From the NCBI GenBank assembly GCA_021157485.1, contig JAGGWO010000234.1, forward strand, positions 1 to 7,393: a DNA stretch of 7,393 nucleotides, in the 5' to 3' direction. Of this stretch, positions 1-5,055 are shown piece by piece (the stretch's first letter is position 1; each line of letters begins with the position of its first letter). The DNA comes from Sulfurimonas sp. GTDB lineage: Bacteria; Campylobacterota; Campylobacteria; Campylobacterales; Sulfurimonadaceae. Below the pieces are notes generated by a model that ran no database searches, had not been told where the DNA came from, and saw only the letters and a list, made by a program, of their open reading frames with translations. Made by a program: the position numbers and the translations under genes.

Positions 1-31
1 ATATAACATATAATACAATAATTTATTTAAT

Positions 32-1783
32 TTACTCTACTAAGGACTCTTTGAAATATCTCTCAATATTCATATATGTTCTACCCGCATGGTCTTTAAA
101 AATCAGATGGCTTTTGTTAAGTTTAGATATATGGTCTACTCCTATTACCGCTAAAAGATTACGAATTCCTGAGAGAAGTTGTTCATGATATGAGGCTACA
201 TTTATAGCCTTTTTCTCAACCAAAAATGAAGCACGTTTGCTTTTATCTTGAGTTGCCAATCCTACAGGACAAGCCTTTCCATGTGCACCAGAACACTCAC
301 GTGCACGAATACATCCTGCACTCATCATAAATGCTCTTGCAATGGCTACATAATCAGCACCTAACCCAAAAAGAACTATGGCATCATCAGGAGTTAAAAC
401 TTTCTCACTTGCAATCAGCTTCACTCTATCTCTAACACCTGCGTTTCTCAAGCTTGTATCTGCTAAATAGAGTGCTTTAGAGATAATCATTCCTACACTC
501 ATCATCATCTCTAAAGGAGCAGCTCCACTTCCTCCGTCTCCACCATCTATAGTAATAAAATCCGGATATGCATTTGACTCCTCATCTATACGTTTTTTAA
601 TAAGATTTGCATACTCATCAAACGACTTTTGAGAAGAGATAACTATCTTTACACCAACTGGTTTCTCTGAGAGTTCTTTAAGTCTTCCTATAAAATCAAA
701 CAACTCCTCTAAAGTTTTTGCATAAGGAAATTGATTTGGAGAAAAAAGGTCCTTATATGGTTTTACTCCACGATAATAAGCGATATCCTCACTTACTTTT
801 GAGCCAAGAAGTTTTCCACCTGTCTGCTTAGCTCCTTGTGCCATTTTTATCTCTGTCATTTTTGCAAAACGCATGACCTTCTTATATCTTTGCTCCTTAA
901 AGTTGCCATCTTTATCACGTACACCGTAGAGACCACTTCCTATTTGAAAAATAATATCGGGCATATCATCAGGAACCTGTGAAGGAAAAACCTCAATTGG
1001 AGCTTCCCAATTTACTCTATAAAAAAGTAACTCTTTTAAATCAAATAAGAAACTATCAGGAGCTGTAGCTGTTATAACCATATGCTTATAAACTTTTTGT
1101 GCTGTTACCCTATTAATAAAAAACTTTAAAACCTTGTAAACAGTTTTTGCAAATATAGTCCCCTCATATATTTCAAAGAACTTGCACTCTCTTGTATATT
1201 TATGTGTGTAAAAAAAGTTTGAAGTCAAGCTCCCCTCTCCAGTGTTTATAGGAAACTTACCAAGGTATGCACCTTTAGTAAAAGCACGGGTACCCTCTGG
1301 TGAAATCGCGCCATCACTCATGGCACTTCTTCCAAAAACTGACTTTGTTTTAAAAGGGTTAGGTGAACTCTCCCCAAAAGTGACACTAAAATCATCACTT
1401 ACATCCTGCGTATTTAAAACACAGTTGGCATTTTTGATGGAGAGTCTCGCACTCTTTTGAGGCTGTCCTGGAGAAAATGAAGCATAAGCAGATTTTCGCT
1501 CAGCTGAGTCATAAACCCATTTTACTTTATCAAATGATTCATAAAATTTTTCATCTCCAAAGTATTGTCGCATTGGATTACGAAGAGCGTAAAAAACATA
1601 ACGAAGTCGGCCAATAAGTGGATAATTTATTAGTAATTGATTCTCTCTTTGAATATATCTATCATAGATAAAAAGTATGATAGATACAACTATAAAAAGT
1701 ATCGTAAAAGCATTAAACAAAAAAGAAAAAAGAGGAAAATTATGCTCTCCTATCTTGCTAGTAAAACTAAACAGAGCTTCCAT
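32..1783 (-). CDS. Membrane-anchored FMN-binding glutamate synthase-like protein (GltB central/FMN domain only)
   Basis: This 583-residue protein carries the FMN and Fe-S domain of glutamate synthase without the glutamine amidotransferase or GXGXG domains, so it is not a complete GltB. One hydrophobic segment (about residues 17-40) anchors it in the membrane, with the catalytic part probably cytoplasmic. Family hallmarks are SAMSDGAISPEGTRAF (153-168), the KMAQGAKQTGGKLLG stretch (313-327), the phosphate-binding ITIDGGDGGSGAAP (410-423), and three cysteines C491, C497 and C505 followed by PVGLATQD, the probable 3Fe-4S ligands. The cysteine spacing is C-x5-C-x7-C. GltB has C-x5-C-x4-C, so the last loop is three residues longer. 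The ATG lies three bases after the doxX stop with only a weak GAGAAAAG upstream, so translation is probably coupled to doxX. Family members are thought to act as flavin oxidoreductases on unknown substrates. The fold call is secure; the reaction is not. Confidence 0.9.
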   Translation of the reverse strand: MEALFSFTSKIGEHNFPLFSFLFNAFTILFIVVSIILFIYDRYIQRENQLLINYPLIGRLRYVFYALRNPMRQYFGDEKFYESFDKVKWVYDSAERKSAYASFSPGQPQKSARLSIKNANCVLNTQDVSDDFSVTFGESSPNPFKTKSVFGRSAMSDGAISPEGTRAFTKGAYLGKFPINTGEGSLTSNFFYTHKYTRECKFFEIYEGTIFAKTVYKVLKFFINRVTAQKVYKHMVITATAPDSFLFDLKELLFYRVNWEAPIEVFPSQVPDDMPDIIFQIGSGLYGVRDKDGNFKEQRYKKVMRFAKMTEIKMAQGAKQTGGKLLGSKVSEDIAYYRGVKPYKDLFSPNQFPYAKTLEELFDFIGRLKELSEKPVGVKIVISSQKSFDEYANLIKKRIDEESNAYPDFITIDGGDGGSGAAPLEMMMSVGMIISKALYLADTSLRNAGVRDRVKLIASEKVLTPDDAIVLFGLGADYVAIARAFMMSAGCIRARECSGAHGKACPVGLATQDKSKRASFLVEKKAINVASYHEQLLSGIRNLLAVIGVDHISKLNKSHLIFKDHAGRTYMNIERYFKESLVE

Positions 1784-1786
1784 GTT

Positions 1787-2227
1787 TTAACTTTTCTCAC
1801 CAAATATAAATCTATCAAGAGAAAACTTGCCAGCACCGTGAGAGAAAAATACCAGAAGAAAAAGCATATAATAGAGTGGTATTTCAAAACCATTATCCCC
1901 TGCTGAAAATCCATGTGGTAGATGCACCGTTACAATAGCGACAATCATAACAACTATAAGTGGGATAGAAATCGCTCTTGTTAAAAGTCCCAGAGTCAGC
2001 AACACGACACCTAAGACTTCTGTACTTGCTGCCATATAAGCGTTGAGTGTTGGAAATGGAATACCCATAGACCCAAACCACTCCGCAACTGAGCCTATAT
2101 CTTTCCACTTCATCATAGCTGGTTCATAAAAGCCATAAGCCACTATAATTCTTGCAAAGAGCAAGGCTAAAGATTTACCATACTCGCTTAAACGGGAAAA
2201 TTCCATATAAATATTTTTAAATAACAT
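1787..2227 (-). CDS. DoxX family integral membrane protein (HvfD-like candidate)
   Basis: This 146-residue protein has four predicted membrane helices, at about 19-38, 62-82, 85-103 and 116-134, as expected for DoxX. Visible family features are the W-x8-WFGSMGIPFP segment (about 41-59), the TEVLG motif with Glu70, LGLLTR after helix 2, HLPHG (102-106) at the end of helix 3, and GAGKFSLDR after helix 4. The ATG is preceded by GAGGAG at a six-base spacing. Some DoxX proteins are redox-linked, and DoxX members called HvfD accompany DUF692-type RiPP metallophore operons. The neighbouring Cys-rich peptide gene makes that subgroup plausible here, but the link is an inference. The downstream flavoprotein starts three bases after this stop, so the two products probably work together at the membrane. 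The gene has its own promoter-like element at 2255-2290. Confidence 0.88.
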   Translation of the reverse strand: MLFKNIYMEFSRLSEYGKSLALLFARIIVAYGFYEPAMMKWKDIGSVAEWFGSMGIPFPTLNAYMAASTEVLGVVLLTLGLLTRAISIPLIVVMIVAIVTVHLPHGFSAGDNGFEIPLYYMLFLLVFFSHGAGKFSLDRFIFGEKS

Positions 2228-2254
2228 GATAAACTCCTCAATTTATATACTCAA

Positions 2255-2290
2255 ATTGTAGCCATCCTTTGTGCAGTAAACGTGTAGTAA
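2255..2290 (-). promoter_or_regulatory. Putative regulated promoter of the doxX-flavoprotein unit
   Basis: Reading the minus strand from 2290 to 2255, TTAC is followed by half-sites TACACG and TGCACA spaced 11 bp start to start. Nine bases later comes a TACAAT -10 box, 27 bp before the doxX ATG. The layout matches that at 2717-2752 base for base in spacing. Tandem direct repeats with an 11 bp period replacing a -35 box are typical of OmpR/PhoB-type response regulators, so an activator site is the likely reading. No good -35 hexamer is seen. This is an inference from two copies. Confidence 0.5.
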
Positions 2291-2352
2291 TTTGAGCACG
2301 GCAGTTACAATTCAAATGCTTTAGATTAAAGTTGTTTTGGGGAAGTTAGAAT

Positions 2353-2403
2353 AAAAAAAAGAGGTAGAGATATAAACGCAAGAGAAAAAATCTCTGCGTT
2401 TAT
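2353..2403 (-). terminator. Probable terminator downstream of the KCG-repeat peptide gene
   Basis: Arms 2372-2385 and 2391-2403 pair as ATAAACGCA plus GAGA against TCTC plus TGCGTTTAT, giving 13 pairs with one bulged base and a five-base loop. The stem begins 17 bases after the peptide gene's stop. On the minus strand a run of eight T lies at 2360-2353, 11 bases past the stem, further than in a standard intrinsic terminator, so termination may be partial. The rest of the 193 bp gap holds only the doxX promoter and ribosome binding site. Confidence 0.55.
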
Positions 2404-2420
2404 TTTAGATATGTGTTAAA

Positions 2421-2684
2421 TCAACCACATTTCCCTTGTCCACATTTCATGGCTTTCTTAGGGGCTTTTTTCTCGCCACCACATTTTGTTGCAGCTTTTT
2501 TTGAATCACCACACTTGCTAGCTTTTTTATTAGCTCCACATTTTGAAGCTTTTTGACCACCACACTTACCTGCCGGTTTTTCCATAGACTCTCCACACTT
2601 GCCCGTTGCACTTAGAGATGTAGCTCCCATTCCTGTAAACAATGCTGCACCAAGTAATAGTGCTGTTAAATTTAACTTTTTCAT
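2421..2684 (-). CDS. Exported small peptide with seven Lys-Cys-Gly motifs; HvfA-like RiPP precursor or metal-binding candidate
   Basis: This 87-residue protein starts with a clear signal peptide: KK at 2-3, a hydrophobic core at 4-22 and a probable cleavage after Ala26 (SLSA). The mature part of about 61 residues has exactly seven cysteines (30, 41, 49, 58, 68, 81, 86), each within Lys-Cys-Gly. Spacers are rich in Lys, Ala, Ser and Gly. It has 17 lysines against four acidic residues, and no aromatic residues or histidine. HvfA-family precursors have a signal peptide and repeated EGKCG motifs, whose cysteines are modified by a DUF692 enzyme to make a copper-binding product. Here the motif is KCG with varied preceding residues, and no EGKCG occurs, so this is a divergent relative at best. 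The DoxX neighbour supports the link, while the missing DUF692 gene weakens it. The alternative is an unmodified periplasmic thiol or metal-binding protein. The ATG has AAAGGAT five bases upstream. Confidence 0.75.
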   Translation of the reverse strand: MKKLNLTALLLGAALFTGMGATSLSATGKCGESMEKPAGKCGGQKASKCGANKKASKCGDSKKAATKCGGEKKAPKKAMKCGQGKCG

Positions 2685-2716
2685 TTGTTATCCTTTAAAA
2701 TTGAAGTTCTAAAAGT

Positions 2717-2752
2717 ATTGTACTTGCAAAGTGTGTATTGTTTGTGTAGCAA
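2717..2752 (-). promoter_or_regulatory. Putative regulated promoter of the KCG-repeat peptide gene
   Basis: On the minus strand, TTGC is followed by two identical half-sites TACACA (2748-2743 and 2737-2732) with an 11 bp period, then nine bases, then TACAAT at 2722-2717. The start codon is 32 bp beyond the -10 box, giving a leader of roughly 25 nt that contains the ribosome binding site. The same arrangement occurs before doxX at 2255-2290, with 14 of the 30 positions upstream of the -10 identical and nearly all of those inside the repeats. This suggests one transcription factor acts on both. Confidence 0.5.
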
Positions 2753-2763
2753 TTTCTTTTATT

Positions 2764-2847
2764 TAAAAGCATTGCTTTTATTAGCTTCAGGGGGTTGTAG
2801 GGACGAAGAGTCCCTGCCACTATAATGGGCTTTTGCTCATTATAGTG
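2764..2847. repeat. Cluster of three consecutive hairpins between ywbE and the peptide gene
   Basis: Three palindromes occur in a row. Arms 2818-2830 and 2835-2847 form a 13-pair stem (CACTATAATGGGC against GCTCATTATAGTG, one G-T pair) around TTTT. AGGGAC (2799-2804) pairs with GTCCCT (2810-2815). TAAAAGC (2764-2770) pairs with GCTTTTA (2774-2780). The first stem begins 11 bases after the ywbE stop, so it probably ends that transcript. The locally GC-richer centre with CCCCCTGAAGC between hairpins is unlike the AT-rich surroundings and could be a dispersed palindromic element or a structured RNA. No T run follows the large stem on the minus strand. Confidence 0.5.
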
Positions 2848-2858
2848 CGTAACATCAG

Positions 2859-3053
2859 TTAATATATCTCTTTAACGCGACCAACTTCACCACTCATCAG
2901 ACGCACTTTTATACCATGAGGGTGCTTTGGCGACTTAGTCAATATATCTCTAACTATCCCATCTGTAAGCAGTCCTGTATCTTGATCTTGCTTTAAAACT
3001 ATCGCTACACTCTGACCAGATTTTATATTTTTTCTCTCTTCTCCACTTAACAT
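2859..3053 (-). CDS. YwbE family protein (DUF2196)
   Basis: This protein of 64 residues is recognised by the short conserved pattern of the YwbE family: a start close to RKNIKSGQ, then VAIVLKQDQDTG, LTDGIVRDILTKSP, HPHGIKVRL and GEVGRV at the C-terminus. The family is small and soluble, probably a compact beta-barrel, with no assigned function. An ATG four codons upstream (3065) has no usable ribosome binding site, whereas the ATG at 3053 has GGAG (3063-3060) six bases before it. The shorter form is therefore preferred and also fits the usual family length. The gene is transcribed divergently from the DUF234 gene, and the hairpin at 2818-2847 follows it. Family call is confident; role is unknown. 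Confidence 0.85.
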   Translation of the reverse strand: MLSGEERKNIKSGQSVAIVLKQDQDTGLLTDGIVRDILTKSPKHPHGIKVRLMSGEVGRVKEIY

Positions 3054-3082
3054 AACAGACTCCATTTTTAATTCTTAGTGCA

Positions 3083-3088
3083 ATTATA
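3083..3088 (-). promoter_or_regulatory. Candidate -10 box for ywbE
   Basis: The minus strand reads TATAAT here, 29 bp before the preferred start at 3053. No convincing -35 hexamer is visible, which is common in Campylobacterota promoters. It sits back to back with a plus-strand TATAAT at 3101, so the two genes have divergent promoters within about 80 bp. Confidence 0.4.
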
Positions 3089-3100
3089 GTCAAAAGCTTG

Positions 3101-3106
3101 TATAAT
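3101..3106 (+). promoter_or_regulatory. Candidate -10 box for the DUF234 gene
   Basis: TATAAT preceded by CTTG lies 29 bp before the ATT codon at 3136. A transcript starting near 3112 would carry AAGG at 3122-3125 as its ribosome binding site. This places initiation well upstream of the first ATG at 3277 and supports the longer gene model. Confidence 0.45.
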
Positions 3107-3135
3107 TTCATATACTATATTAAGGCAGAACTATC

Positions 3136-4014
3136 ATTTTAAGCAAAGAGACTCTTTTAGAGCAATTCCGATCATTTTATAAAGAGCATAAACCTAAAAA
3201 CTTTGAAGACGCGTTAGAAAAGTTTGCTATTTTTGGTGGTGTTGGCTGGGGTGAAATCGACACTTCAAAACCATCAATGGAACTTATCGAAAAGCTTATC
3301 TTGCCAGACTTTAGATATATCAGAAATGACGTGACTGAACTTACAACAGGTATGCCACTTTATCACTCTATCTTAACGGGTATTGCTATGGGTGATGGTC
3401 AAACGCACACAGCTTACAAACGTGCCAACACTTCGGCTGAAGTTGGTGCAAACGCAGTAGAAGAGTTATGTGAAACTGGAATTATCAGACTTGAAAAATC
3501 TAAAAAAATATTTACTTCTTGGAGTGAAAATGAGACGGTTTCAAACAAGCTCTTTTTCACTTCCCCATTTTTAAGATTTTGGTTTGCCTTTGTTTCTCCT
3601 CTTTTTAAAGGTGTACGTGATGGTGATTTTAAAGAGGTTCGTGAGAGATTTGCCAATAGACAAAGCGAATTTCTTCAACTTCCATTTGTAGAGCTTTCCC
3701 AAGAAGTTTTAAAACTTAGCATGAAAGAGGATCCCATAGTTGAAATCGGGACTTATTGGGACAATAAGATAGAACTCGATATCTATGCCAAAACTAAGTC
3801 TGGAAAAACTATTGTTGGTTCTTGTAAATACACAAACTCTAAAGTCAAAAAAAGTGAACTTACGCGCCTTCAAGAAATCTGTGCAAACGCAAAGATAGAA
3901 GCTGATATCTTTGTCCTTTTTTCTAAGAGTGGGTATTCAAATGAACTCAAATCCCTTAAAGGTGAAAATCTAAAACTTTTCACTATCAAAAACTTTAAAA
4001 AATTAGTAGAATAA
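3136..4014 (+). CDS. DUF234 domain protein lacking the ATPase domain; probable ATT (or ATC) start
   Basis: The reading frame is open from the stop at 3121, but its first ATG is at 3277. Translating from 3136 adds 47 residues (beginning LSKETLLEQFRSF, with EKFAIFGG later) that look like true protein. AAGG at 3122-3125 is correctly placed for ATC at 3133 or ATT at 3136. No ATG, GTG, TTG or CTG occurs in frame before 3277, and that ATG lacks a ribosome binding site. The 292-residue product has a winged-helix-like region (about 68-125) and a DUF234 region containing FLRFWFAFVSPL (145-156) and a PD-(D/E)XK-like core: Glu186, Asp215 in ELDIYA, and GSCKY with Lys231. Ser229 replaces the usual acidic residue of ECK. 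Full-length relatives carry an N-terminal P-loop ATPase that is missing here. DNA or nucleotide binding is possible; function is unknown. Confidence 0.75.
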   Translation: MLSKETLLEQFRSFYKEHKPKNFEDALEKFAIFGGVGWGEIDTSKPSMELIEKLILPDFRYIRNDVTELTTGMPLYHSILTGIAMGDGQTHTAYKRANTSAEVGANAVEELCETGIIRLEKSKKIFTSWSENETVSNKLFFTSPFLRFWFAFVSPLFKGVRDGDFKEVRERFANRQSEFLQLPFVELSQEVLKLSMKEDPIVEIGTYWDNKIELDIYAKTKSGKTIVGSCKYTNSKVKKSELTRLQEICANAKIEADIFVLFSKSGYSNELKSLKGENLKLFTIKNFKKLVE

Positions 4015-4049
4015 TGATAAGAGCAAAGCTCAATGCAGGGAGGCACTAA

Positions 4050-4607
4050 ATGCCGAGTCGTAGTAAAAAAGTTTTACTGCTTCATGGTTGGGGTGGAAGT
4101 AATTTTCCACATTGGCAGAGTTGGTTAGCTGGAGAACTAGCCAAAGATTATGGAAATGTTAGCTTTTTAAGATTTAGTAATTATGATTTTCCTGACTTTA
4201 GCACTTGGAAAAAAGAGCTCACTGCTCACCTAAAAGATTTCAGACCAGATATAGTTATTTGTCATTCAGTTGCAAACACTCTCTGGTTTCATCTTTGTAA
4301 TACAAACACAATTGAGAAAGTACAAAAGCTATACCTTGTAGCACCACCTTCAAAGAAGTGTGACATAGTTGAACTTGAGAGCTTTTTTCCATTAGAGATG
4401 CCAAAAAATGCACATGCAAACGAAACGATACTTGTCACCTCAACAGATGATCCCTATATGAGTATGGATGAAGCTAAAGAGCTTCAAGACTCACTTGAAG
4501 TTGAGATGATTGTTTTGCAAAACGCAGGGCACATAAACGCAGATAGTGGCTATGGTGAATGGCCATGGATATTAGAAAAAGTAAAAGAGGATATGAAAAA
4601 TGACTGA
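4050..4607 (+). CDS. RBBP9/YdeN-like alpha/beta serine hydrolase
   Basis: This 185-residue protein has the usual size for the small RBBP9/YdeN hydrolase family. The N-terminal strand KVLLLHGWGGS (7-17) is followed by HWQSWL (21-26), the standard family opening. The nucleophile elbow is CHSVAN with Ser73. Asp134 in STDDPY and His161 in NAGHINADSGYGEWP complete the likely catalytic triad, and the last segment is the family signature ending. The elbow has Cys71 where Gly is usual, which is uncommon but does not remove the nucleophile. GGGAGG lies six bases before the ATG. The gene follows the DUF234 gene by 35 bp and overlaps the next gene by eight bases, so all three are probably co-transcribed. 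The substrate cannot be told from sequence; no signal peptide is present, so it is cytoplasmic. Confidence 0.88.
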   Translation: MPSRSKKVLLLHGWGGSNFPHWQSWLAGELAKDYGNVSFLRFSNYDFPDFSTWKKELTAHLKDFRPDIVICHSVANTLWFHLCNTNTIEKVQKLYLVAPPSKKCDIVELESFFPLEMPKNAHANETILVTSTDDPYMSMDEAKELQDSLEVEMIVLQNAGHINADSGYGEWPWILEKVKEDMKND

Positions 4608-4800
4608 AACAGTAGAAGAGTTAGAGTCAGAGCTACAAGAGCTCTATTTAAATATGGACGACCTCGCAGAAAAAGTTCAACTAAAAGAGCTAGATGCTTA
4701 CGAAGGTTTTATGCAATCAGAAAAGTATAAAAATAAAATCGTCGAGATAGGTAACGCATTAAAAGAGAGAGGGATAGATATCACTACTAGAACTGAGTAG
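4600..4800 (+). CDS. Small acidic helical protein of unknown function
   Basis: This 66-residue protein is not recognised. It is rich in Glu, Leu and Lys and reads as two helices: 3-28 with a heptad-like pattern (VEELESELQELYLNMDDLAE), and 40-58, linked by the ELDAYEGF segment. It has no cysteine, signal peptide or membrane segment. A short coiled coil that dimerises or binds a partner is likely. Its ATG overlaps the stop of the hydrolase gene (ATGACTGA, eight bases shared) and AGAGGA lies eight bases upstream, so translation is coupled to the hydrolase and the protein is probably real. The last codons lie within the hairpin at 4773-4809. Confidence 0.7.
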   Translation: MTETVEELESELQELYLNMDDLAEKVQLKELDAYEGFMQSEKYKNKIVEIGNALKERGIDITTRTE

Positions 4801-4809
4801 ATATCTATC
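4773..4809. terminator. Hairpin at the convergent gene junction, possible bidirectional terminator
   Basis: GATAGATATC (4773-4782) pairs perfectly with GATATCTATC (4800-4809). After a two-base bulge TACT (4785-4788) pairs with AGTA (4796-4799), leaving a seven-base loop. The stem spans the end of the plus-strand 66-residue gene and touches the stop codon of the minus-strand gene. Only eight bases separate the two genes. No T run follows on either strand, so it may act as a weak terminator or as an mRNA 3' end stabiliser. Confidence 0.45.
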
Positions 4810-5039
4810 TAGGCGTAAACATCCAAAAGTTGATTTGATTCGACAGTTGGAGCAACTTCACTTACTTGTGTAGCTTCAAAGCTTTGAGCACTACTGAGCG
4901 TTTCATTAACTACTGGTGCACTCTGCCCAGATAATGTAGAAGCAGATGAACTATCCTCTCGTTTTACACTGGGGTCTGGACGACCAACTTGCACCTGACT
5001 TGAATAAGGTGATTGGAATATATAACTACCTACATTCAT
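4809..5039 (-). CDS. Small Ser/Gln/Val-rich cysteine-free protein of unknown function
   Basis: This 76-residue protein is not assigned to a family. The N-terminal part has SYIFQSPYSSQVQVGRPDPS (5-24). The middle (25-68) is low-complexity Ser, Thr, Val, Ala and Glu, probably disordered, and the protein ends in LLDVYA. There is no cysteine, tryptophan, signal peptide or membrane helix. The conserved-looking ends with a variable middle suggest terminal docking motifs. GAGGAGGAT lies three to four bases before the ATG. It follows the 152-residue gene by 16 bp, and the two share composition and near-identical ribosome binding sites, so they probably form an operon and may act together. Similar composition is seen in proteins exported through the flagellar apparatus, but nothing here proves this. 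Confidence 0.65.
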   Translation of the reverse strand: MNVGSYIFQSPYSSQVQVGRPDPSVKREDSSSASTLSGQSAPVVNETLSSAQSFEATQVSEVAPTVESNQLLDVYA

Positions 5040-5055
5040 AATATCCTCCTCTTAA

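Noticed and set aside
1242..1460. Plus-strand open frame of 72 codons opposite the flavoprotein gene
   Set aside because: It is antisense to a highly conserved coding region, has no ribosome binding site and resembles no protein.
32..1783. Reading the flavoprotein as the large subunit of NADPH glutamate synthase
   Set aside because: It lacks the amidotransferase and GXGXG domains, has a membrane anchor, and no small subunit gene is nearby.
1637..2108. Open frames opposite and out of frame with the flavoprotein and doxX genes
   Set aside because: They are shadows of confident genes; the plus-strand one is a Lys-rich translation of the complement of a membrane segment.
2250..2296. Inverted repeat CTCAAATT and AATTTGAG flanking the doxX promoter
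   Set aside because: It is a perfect 8-bp repeat, but the arms are AT-rich and 31 bases apart, and there is no counterpart at the similar peptide promoter. Chance is likely, although an operator cannot be excluded.
2421..2684. Calling the KCG peptide a metallothionein
   Set aside because: Metallothioneins are cytoplasmic and use CxC or CxxC clusters; here the protein has a signal peptide and isolated cysteines.
2764..2847. CRISPR-like or mobile element interpretation of the hairpin cluster
   Set aside because: The palindromes differ from one another, there are no repeated units with spacers, and no transposase or target duplication is visible.
3414..3656. Minus-strand open frame of 80 codons inside the DUF234 gene
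   Set aside because: It is antisense to a recognisable domain protein and lacks start signals.
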